Assembly (NCBI RefSeq): GCF_023148685.1
Contig: NZ_JAHXNL010000006.1
Span: 164,917-228,916 of the forward strand
Source: Georgenia sp. EYE_87
GTDB lineage: Bacteria > Actinomycetota > Actinomycetes > Actinomycetales > Actinomycetaceae
Reading direction: 5' to 3'
DNA length: 64,000 nt
Within the stretch, counting starts at the first letter, position 1. The number at the start of each line of letters is the position of its first letter. Below are positions 33,404-39,777 of the stretch, one piece after another. The position numbers and the translations under genes are program-made. Below the pieces are notes generated by a model, which saw only the letters and a program-made list of their open reading frames with translations, was not told the origin of the DNA and did no database searches.

Positions 33404-34573
33404 ATGTCGTCCCTGCCCCGCCTGGTCATCACCGCGGTCGTCAAGCAGGACCGCACCGTCGCCGAGGTCGCCACCACCTGCAACGTCCACCGGTCCTGGG
33501 TGTGCAAGCTCCTGGCCCGCTACCGCGCCGAGGGTGAGGCCGCCCTCGAGCCGAAGTCGCGCCGGCCCAGGACCAGCCCCACCGCGATCCGCGAGGACAC
33601 CGTCGCCGCGATCCTGCACTGGCGCGCGACCCTGCTCGCCGCCGGCCACGACGCCGGACCGGGCACCATCGCCCACCACCTCGCTCAAGACGGCACCGTC
33701 GTGTCCGAGGCCACGATCTGGCGGACCCTGCGCCGCCACGGCCTCATCACCCCCGAGCCGAAGAAGCGCCCGAAGTCCTCCTACATCCGTTTCGAGGCCT
33801 CCGCCCCCAACGAGTGCTGGCAGTCCGACTTCACCCACGTCCGCCTCGCCGACGGCACCGACGTCGAGGTTCTGACCTTTATCGACGACCACTCCCGCTG
33901 CGCCCTGTCCGTCACCGCTGACACCCCGGTGACCGGGCAGGTCGTCGTCGACACCTTCGTCGCGGCCGACCACGGGACACCCGCCTCGGTGCTGAGCGAC
34001 AACGGGCTCGTCTACACCACCCGCTCCCTCGGCGCCCGCAGCGCCTCCTCATCGCCACGGGCGTGCACCAGAAGAACGGCAAGCCCAACCACCCGCAGAC
34101 CCAGGGCAGCATCGAACGCTTCCAGCAGACCCTTAAGAAGCACCTGCCGCCACCGGCCCGGCCAGCACCGTCGCCGAGCTCCAGCACCGCCTGGACGCCT
34201 TCGTCACCTACTACAACCACACCCGCCCGCACCGGTCTCTGAACCGCGCGACACCAGCCGCCGCCTACGCCGCCACCCCTATAGCCGTCCCGCTCGGCTC
34301 ACCCCACGGACGCGACAACAGAGTCCGCACCGACCGCGTCGACTCCGCCGGCAAGGTCACCCTGCGCCACAGCCGACACCTCTACAAGATCGGCATCGGC
34401 CGAGCCCACGCCCGGCTCCCGATCGTCATGGTCATCCAGGACCTGCACATCACCAGGACCTGCACATCACCATCGCCGCAGCCGGCACCGGCGAGATCCT
34501 CCGCGAACTCACCCTCGACACCAGCCGCACCTACCAGCCCCCACAAACGACGAAGCCCGAACCCTCAAACTGA
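33404..34573 (+). pseudogene. IS481-family transposase, three frameshifts
   Basis: The first 200 codons read correctly: HTH (VAEVATTCNVHRSWVCKLLA), then NECWQSDFTHVRLADG with the first catalytic Asp and VLSDNGLVYTT with the second. The frame shifts near 34020-34050 to GVHQKNGKPNHPQTQG and SIERF, carrying the catalytic Glu. It shifts again near 34140-34160 to ASTVAELQHRLDAFVTYYNH. Finally a 17-bp tandem duplication (34437-34453 = 34454-34470) changes the frame once more. All DDE residues are still visible across frames, so the decay looks recent. Confidence 0.85.
34437..34470. repeat. 17-bp tandem duplication inside the transposase
   Basis: CAGGACCTGCACATCAC occurs twice head to tail, adding 17 bp and shifting the frame. 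It looks like replication slippage. Confidence 0.9.
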
Positions 34574-34613
34574 GGGTCCGGGCTGTCGCTGATGTCTTGC
34601 GACATCACAAGGG

Positions 34614-34686
34614 TGGAGCTAGGGGGATTCGAACCCCCGACCTTCTCATTGCGAACGAGACGCGCTACCAACTGCGCCATAGCCCC
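34614..34686 (-). tRNA. tRNA-Ala(CGC)
   Basis: A 73-nt cloverleaf. The acceptor GGGGCTA pairs with TAGCTCC, followed by discriminator A. The D-arm is GCGCAGTTGGTAGCGC. The anticodon arm is TCTCG-TTCGCAA-TGAGA with anticodon CGC, and the T-arm is CGGGG-GTTCGAAT-CCCC. CCA is not encoded (CCC follows). Its immediate 3' side is now IS DNA and no terminator is visible there. A fragment of the same 3' end plus a T-tailed terminator lies at 22227-22300. Confidence 0.95.
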
Positions 34687-34794
34687 ATCATGCCCTCGCG
34701 AGCACCGGACCACGATAGCACCGGCCCACGCGGAGGTGCGAAATCGGAGGCCGTTCCGCGGCAGTTGCCTTCGTCACGTCCGACTGGGCGGGTG

Positions 34795-36024
34795 CTACTC
34801 GCCGGCGGCGCGGCGACGCGCCAGGACGGCGTCGAGGTCCAGGGTGAGCGCGACCGGCTCCTCCACCGGCGCCTGCGCACCCGCCGGGGAGGCGACACTC
34901 GGGCGCTGCGGCACTGCCGCCGTCGGCCCTGCCACGGTCTCGTACGGAGCGACGTCACGTCGGGGAGCGTCCTGCTTGAGCGTGTAGGAGGGCGCGGGGA
35001 CCGGGACGGGCGTCCACGGACGGTCCTCGGCCGCCTCGGCCGCTCCGGTCGCCTCCGGGGCACTAGGTGCGGCCTCGGCGTCATTGGCCGGAGTGGCCGT
35101 CGCGGGCGCTGCGTCGACAGGTGCCTCGACGGCGTGGGCGGGGGCCGCCGGCGCCTCGAGGTCGTCCTCACCGGAGGTCGAAGCACTCATCGAGGACTCC
35201 AGGGCCGCGACCGTCACGGGGGCCGTCGGCTCGACCGGCACGGCCGCGACGCGCGCGGAGGTCTGGGAGGTCTGAGCTTCGGGCGCCTCGAGGTCGTCCT
35301 CGCCCGGGCCGTCGACCGCGGCGGTGACCGGGCGCCCGGTGGCGTCATCACGGGTCTCCGAGGTCTCGTCGTCGTGCGTCACGGCGGCGGCGCGGCGGTC
35401 GGCCGGGGCGGCGGTGCGCCGCGGCGGGGCGGCCTGCGCCCGGCGCGAGACGGCCTTGAGGCGGGCCTCGAGGCGCGCCATCTCCGCCCGGTCGCGACGG
35501 TCGTGCGCGGCGGCCCGGACCGCGGTGCGCCGGCCGAGCACGAGGACCGTGCCGAGCAGCAGGGTCGGGACGACGGCGAGCGCCCAGCCGGCGCCGGCGA
35601 TCCCGACCGCGGCCCAGGCCCCGCCGCTGAGGAGCAGCAGCACGACCGTGAGCACCAGGCGGCGCCGGGCGGCGGCCGCCCTTCGCGAGACCCGGGCAGC
35701 ACGTGCCGCCCGGGCCGCGGCGAGGGCGCGGGCGTCCTCCGTGGCGCGCTCGGCGCTGGCACGAGGCCTGTTCATGGGTGCCTCCGGTCGTCGGGCGGGG
35801 TCGTGCAGGTAGGGTCGTGCGCCGCTGGTGTGGCCCCGGGGGTGGACGACCCGCCCCTGCGCCGTGTCCGGCGTCCCGGCCGTGGCCAGGATGCGGAGAT
35901 CGCCGGAGAACCGGTCCTCCACACGCGAGTCGAGCAGCTGCTGCCGGGTCCGCACCAGGTGCGGGAGCAGGTAGCCGAGGAGAATCAGGGTCAGCGCAAC
36001 GACCACGTACCCCTGAAGCTCCAC
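34795..36024 (-). CDS. sepX: Divisome-associated membrane protein SepX/GlpR-like
   Basis: A 409-residue protein. An N-terminal membrane helix (YVVVALTLILLGYLLPHLV) is followed by RTRQQLLDSRVEDRFSGDLR, the conserved RxRF-type stretch of actinobacterial GlpR/SepX, then a basic Ala/Arg coiled region. A pair of hydrophobic segments at about 123-165 and a long acidic Ala/Glu/Pro C-terminus, probably disordered, complete it. SepX supports FtsZ-ring function in Streptomyces. The neighbours GNAT, moeA, galU and 5-formyl-THF cyclo-ligase match the order around its homologue in other actinobacteria (for example Rv0992c-Rv0996), which supports the call. The gene is next to tRNA-Ala. Confidence 0.72.
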   Translation of the reverse strand: MELQGYVVVALTLILLGYLLPHLVRTRQQLLDSRVEDRFSGDLRILATAGTPDTAQGRVVHPRGHTSGARPYLHDPARRPEAPMNRPRASAERATEDARALAAARAARAARVSRRAAAARRRLVLTVVLLLLSGGAWAAVGIAGAGWALAVVPTLLLGTVLVLGRRTAVRAAAHDRRDRAEMARLEARLKAVSRRAQAAPPRRTAAPADRRAAAVTHDDETSETRDDATGRPVTAAVDGPGEDDLEAPEAQTSQTSARVAAVPVEPTAPVTVAALESSMSASTSGEDDLEAPAAPAHAVEAPVDAAPATATPANDAEAAPSAPEATGAAEAAEDRPWTPVPVPAPSYTLKQDAPRRDVAPYETVAGPTAAVPQRPSVASPAGAQAPVEEPVALTLDLDAVLARRRAAGE

Positions 36025-36114
36025 GACCCCACGCTAGGTCCCCCGCGGCGCCCGGCGCAGGACCGGCGTGCGGTGTGTCTTACAGCAGTGTGATTCGCCG
36101 GTCCACGGGCGTCC

Positions 36115-36720
36115 TCAGCGCACCGTGCCGCCGTGCTCCCGCCAGCGCCGGACGAGCCCCCCGGGGACCTCCTCGACGGTGAGGGCGAAGGAGCGGTGGT
36201 CGCGCCAGTCGCCCTGGATGTGCAGGAACCGGCGGCGCACCCCCTCGTCCCGGAAGCCGAGCTTCTCGACCACCCGCAGCGATGCGGCGTTCTCGGGACG
36301 GATGTTGATCTCGATCCGGTGCAGGCCGGCCTCGAACCAGGCGTAGTCGCTCGCCATGGCCACCGCGAGCGGGGTCACCCCCCGGCCCGCCACGTGCTCG
36401 GAGACCCAGTAGCCCACGGTCGCCGAGCAGAAGGATCCCCGGGTGATGGAGGAGACGGTGAGCTGGCCGACGAGCTCGTCGTCGAGCTCGACGACGAACG
36501 GCAGCGCCGTGCCCGCCCGGGCGCCCCGGTCCAGGGTCCGGACGTAGGACCGGAAGGTCGCCGGCGGCTCCCCCGTAGGCGAGGTCGCCTCCCACCGCTC
36601 CAGCCAGGAGGCGTTGGCGCGGCGCAGCCGCTCCCAGGCGGCACGGTCGCGCTGGCGCAGCGGCCGCAGCCCCACCCGGTCCTCGACCAGGGTCACCGGC
36701 CACGGGACGACGACGCTCAC
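36115..36720 (-). CDS. GNAT-family N-acetyltransferase, RimJ-like
   Basis: A 201-residue acetyltransferase: VGLRPLRQRDRAAWERLRR at the start, the acetyl-CoA site VSEHVAGRGVTPLAVAMASD near 120, HRIEINIRPENAASLRVVEK and LGFRDEGVRRRFLHIQG. This is the RimJ/RimL type that acetylates protein N-termini; the homologue in the mycobacterial gene order is called rimJ. It lies 7 nt from the moeA stop and is likely cotranscribed with moeA and galU. The target protein is unknown. Confidence 0.87.
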   Translation of the reverse strand: MSVVVPWPVTLVEDRVGLRPLRQRDRAAWERLRRANASWLERWEATSPTGEPPATFRSYVRTLDRGARAGTALPFVVELDDELVGQLTVSSITRGSFCSATVGYWVSEHVAGRGVTPLAVAMASDYAWFEAGLHRIEINIRPENAASLRVVEKLGFRDEGVRRRFLHIQGDWRDHRSFALTVEEVPGGLVRRWREHGGTVR

Positions 36721-36727
36721 GGTTCGC

Positions 36728-37942
36728 TCACGCGTCCAGCAGGAGGCAGTGGAGCCGGTCCCCCGCCCGGACGTCCGTCACGTCCTCCGGCACCACCGCG
36801 AACGCGTTGGACCGGGCGAGCGCGGAGACCAGGAGCGAGGCGGGTGCGCCCACGGGCTCGGCCCGGTACCCCTCGGCCGGGGTGCCGGTGACGTGCACGC
36901 GCACGAACTCGCGCCGCCCGGCCGGGGAGTACCAGCCGTCGGTCACGGCCGCGGGCACCGAGTCGCGGTAGAGGTCGGCGTAGCCGGCCATCGTGCGCAG
37001 AGCGGGGCGCACGAACGTCTCGTAGGCGACCTGGACCGCCACCGGGTCCCCGGGCAGCGCGAAGATCGGCGTGCCGTCCCCCACGTGCCCGACGCCGAGC
37101 TGTCGGCCGGGCCACATGGCGACGTTGTCGAAGCGCACCGTCCCCAGCGGGGCGAGCACCTCCTTGACCGTGTCGTTCCCGCCGTAGGACAGGCCCCCGG
37201 TGGTGAGGATGAGGTCCGCCCGCACGAGCTGGTCCTCGAGGGTCTCCCGCAGCTCGCGACGCCCGTCGGGGACGGCGGCGACGCGGAAGGTGGCCGCGCC
37301 CGCGTCCTGCACCGCGGTGGCGAGCGCGTGACCGTTGGCGTCGTAGACCTGGCCCGGCTCGGCACGGCGGCCGGGCTCGACCAGCTCGTCGCCCACCGAG
37401 ACGATCACCACCCGCGGGCGCGGATGGACCGCGACGCGGCCCCGCCCGGCGGCGGCGAGCAGGGCGACCTGGCGGGCGCCGACCCGCTCCCCCGCAGGCA
37501 GCACGATCTCCCCTGCACGCAGGTCCTCCGCCCGCCGGCGGACGTTCTCCCCCTCGACGGCGGCGGTCCGCACGGCGACGGTCGCACGCCCGAAGTCGGT
37601 CTGCTCGATCGGCACCACGGCGTCCGCGGCCACCGGCAGCGGCGCACCCGAGGCGATGCGCACCGCCGTGCCGCGCACGAGGTGGCTCGGGTCGACCGCG
37701 CCGGCCCGCACCTCGTCGATGACGCGCAGGGTCACCGGCGCGTCCGGGTGCGCGTCCACCACGTCCGCCGCCCGCACCGCGTAGCCGTCGGTGGCCGCGA
37801 GGTCGGCCACCGGCAGGTCGGCGGCGGCCAGGACGTCCTCGGCGAGGATGCAGCCGACGGCGTCTGGCAGGACGACCTCGAGCGGCGGCAGCGGCCCGAC
37901 CGCCGCCAGGCACGCGGCGAGGTGCTCCTGGACGCTCCTCAC
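36728..37942 (-). CDS. moeA: Molybdopterin molybdenumtransferase
   Basis: A 404-residue MoeA protein: SVQEHLAACLAAVGPLPPLE, LPVADLAATDGYAVRAADV, VRIASGAPLPVAADAVVPIE, the MPT-binding VSVGDELVEPG-x-YDANGHAL, TTGGLSYGGNDTVKEVLA and FALPGDPVAVQVAYETF. It inserts molybdate into adenylated molybdopterin in Mo-cofactor synthesis. The GTG start at 37942 overlaps the galU stop (GTGA). The canonical GG(V/A)SVG is replaced by GGLSYGG. In this conserved block MoeA may have a role tied to its neighbours rather than to a Mo-enzyme; none is seen in the window. Confidence 0.92.
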   Translation of the reverse strand: MRSVQEHLAACLAAVGPLPPLEVVLPDAVGCILAEDVLAAADLPVADLAATDGYAVRAADVVDAHPDAPVTLRVIDEVRAGAVDPSHLVRGTAVRIASGAPLPVAADAVVPIEQTDFGRATVAVRTAAVEGENVRRRAEDLRAGEIVLPAGERVGARQVALLAAAGRGRVAVHPRPRVVIVSVGDELVEPGRRAEPGQVYDANGHALATAVQDAGAATFRVAAVPDGRRELRETLEDQLVRADLILTTGGLSYGGNDTVKEVLAPLGTVRFDNVAMWPGRQLGVGHVGDGTPIFALPGDPVAVQVAYETFVRPALRTMAGYADLYRDSVPAAVTDGWYSPAGRREFVRVHVTGTPAEGYRAEPVGAPASLLVSALARSNAFAVVPEDVTDVRAGDRLHCLLLDA

Positions 37943-38943
37943 GGCCCGACGGGCGCGTGAGGCTCGGTCGCCTCGGGGCCGGCCGCGGGCGTGGAGGCGA
38001 GCTCGACCCGGCGGCCGTGGACGAAGGCCTCGAGCCACGCGGTGAAGTCCGGCCCGACGTCGTCGCGGTCGGCGGCGAGCTGCACGACCGCCTTGAGGTA
38101 GTCGAGCTTGTCGCCGGTGTCGTACCGGCGCCCGCGGAAGACGACGCCGTGCACGCCGCCGCCCTCGGCCGGGTCCATCCGGGCGAGCGTCTGCAGGGCG
38201 TCGGTCAGCTGGATCTCGCCGCCGCGCCCGGGCCCGGTCTGCTCGAGCACGCCGAAGACCGCGGGGTGGAGCACGTAGCGGCCGATGACGGCGAGGTTGG
38301 AGGGCGCGTCCTCCACCGGGGGCTTCTCGACGAGCTCGGACACCTTGACGACGTCGCCCTGGCCCAGCGTGCCGACCGCGATGTCGGTCGGCTCCACGGC
38401 GGCCGCGCCGTAGAGGTTGATCTGGGCCGGGTCGACCTCGAGGAGGGCGATGACGGAGCCGCCGAGGCGCTCCTGGACCGCGACCATGTCGGTCAGGAGC
38501 GTGTCGCGGGCGTCGATGAGGTCGTCGCCGAGCAGGACGGCGAACGGCTCGTCGCCGACGTGGTCCTTGCCCTGCAGCACGGCGTGGCCCAGCCCCCGGG
38601 GCTCGCCCTGGCGCACGAAGTGCAGGTGGGCGAGGCCGGTGGAGCGGCGCACCGCGGCGAGGCGGGCGGCGTCGCCCTTGCGCTCGAGGGTGGCCTCCAG
38701 CTCGGGGGCGGCGTCGAAGTGGTCCTCGATGGCCCCCTTGCCGCGGCCCGTGACCATCAGGACGTCGTCGATCCCCGCCTCGGCGAGCTCCTCGACCACA
38801 TACTCGATGGCCGGCCGGTCCACCACCGGGAGCATCTCCTTGGGGATCGCCTTGGTGGCGGGGGCGAAACGGGTGCCGAGGCCGGCCACGGGCACGACCG
38901 CCTTGCGGACCCTGGTACGGGACGTGTTCTCGTGTGCTGACAT
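37939..38943 (-). CDS. galU: UTP-glucose-1-phosphate uridylyltransferase
   Basis: A 334-residue nucleotidyltransferase: AVVPVAGLGTRFAPATKAIP and KEMLPVVDRPAIEYVVEE (nucleotide-binding start), FAVLLGDDLID (metal-binding Asp), VSELVEKPP, and GGEIQLTDAL. It makes UDP-glucose for cell-envelope glycans and trehalose. It is the first gene of the minus-strand galU-moeA-GNAT group, divergent from the 5-formyl-THF cyclo-ligase at 39069 as in mycobacteria. Length and motifs are normal. Confidence 0.95.
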   Translation of the reverse strand: MSAHENTSRTRVRKAVVPVAGLGTRFAPATKAIPKEMLPVVDRPAIEYVVEELAEAGIDDVLMVTGRGKGAIEDHFDAAPELEATLERKGDAARLAAVRRSTGLAHLHFVRQGEPRGLGHAVLQGKDHVGDEPFAVLLGDDLIDARDTLLTDMVAVQERLGGSVIALLEVDPAQINLYGAAAVEPTDIAVGTLGQGDVVKVSELVEKPPVEDAPSNLAVIGRYVLHPAVFGVLEQTGPGRGGEIQLTDALQTLARMDPAEGGGVHGVVFRGRRYDTGDKLDYLKAVVQLAADRDDVGPDFTAWLEAFVHGRRVELASTPAAGPEATEPHAPVGP

Positions 38944-39068
38944 AGCCCGAGGCTAACGGGCGCCGGTGAGCGCGGCGTTCGCGTGATCGGGCGGCACGCC
39001 GCCTTCCGCGTTCGGCGAAACGCACCGATCTGGTGGTTTGTGACGGTCCCGGCTGAAAGACTGGGGCC

Positions 39069-39764
39069 ATGCACCGCACGCAGCTCGCGCTTCCAAGGAC
39101 GGACGGCTACGAGACGGAGGACGCGAAGCAGGTGCTCCGCCCGCTGGTCCGGGAGGCGCGCGCGCAGCGCTCCGAGGCCGAGCGCGCGCGGGCGGGCGAG
39201 GCCCTTGCCGTCAACGGCCTGGAGGCGGTCGGTGACGCGCGGTGCGTCGCGGCCTACGCCTCCCGCTCGACCGAGCCGGACTCCGGGCCGCTCCTCGAGG
39301 CGCTGCGCGCGCGCGGCACCCGCGTGCTGCTGCCCGTGCTGGGGCCGGGGCTGAACCGCGACTGGGCCGAGTACCGCGGCGCGGACGACCTCGCGGTCCG
39401 GGCACCGGGCCGTCCGCCCGAGCCCTCGGGGCCCGTGCTGCCGGCCGAGGCGATCGCCGAGGCCGACGTCGTCATCGCCCCGGCCCTCGCGGTCGACGCC
39501 CTCGGCACGCGGCTGGGGCAGGGCGGCGGCTGGTACGACCGGGTGCTGCGGCTGACCCGGCCGGGGGCGCAGGTCTTCGCGATGGTCTTCGACGAGGAGC
39601 TCATCGCCGACATGCTGCTGCCGGTGGACGACCACGATGTCCCCATCCCGGCGGTCATCACCCCGGAGCGCTGGTTCCTCCTGGAGGGGTCACGGTTCCA
39701 GAGCGACGCGCTGACGGCCCAGGCCGGCGGCCTGACTCCGATGGAGCAGCACACCGAGCGCTGA
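39069..39764 (+). CDS. 5-formyltetrahydrofolate cyclo-ligase
   Basis: A 231-residue protein: an N-terminal LRPLVREARAQRSEAERARA helix with the ATP/folate-binding basic residues, GTRVLLPVLGPGLNRDWAEY, and the family signature ALAVDALGTRLGQGGGWYDR near 140. It converts 5-formyl-THF to methenyl-THF with ATP. It is divergent from galU across 125 bp. The C-terminal 25 residues after PERWFLLEG are an unusual tail. Confidence 0.93.
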   Translation: MHRTQLALPRTDGYETEDAKQVLRPLVREARAQRSEAERARAGEALAVNGLEAVGDARCVAAYASRSTEPDSGPLLEALRARGTRVLLPVLGPGLNRDWAEYRGADDLAVRAPGRPPEPSGPVLPAEAIAEADVVIAPALAVDALGTRLGQGGGWYDRVLRLTRPGAQVFAMVFDEELIADMLLPVDDHDVPIPAVITPERWFLLEGSRFQSDALTAQAGGLTPMEQHTER

Positions 39765-39777
39765 GCCGCGCCGGCGG

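Larger units (their letters stand above)
33306..34610 (+). mobile_element. Decayed IS481-family insertion sequence
   Basis: About 1305 bp. The left end TGTCCTGGTTCAAGAC and the right end (minus reading) TGTGATGTCGCAAGAC share about 18 of the first 27 bases, and both ends contain CAAGACATC-n-GCGACA. Three imperfect copies of GACATCGGCGAC lie inside the left end. The ends are flanked by 15-bp direct repeats. The transposase is frameshifted, so the copy is not autonomous. Confidence 0.75.
22269..34625. mobile_element. Candidate 12.3-kb integrated island at tRNA-Ala
   Basis: Direct repeats of the tRNA-Ala 3' end lie at 22269-22300 and 34612-34644. Between them are a self-contained aromatic-catabolism set with its own regulator and shared operators, plus an IS element. 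No integrase is present in the interval, so mobility may be lost or the integrase lies elsewhere. Base composition does not obviously differ from the surroundings by eye. The boundaries are inferred from the repeat only. Confidence 0.5.
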
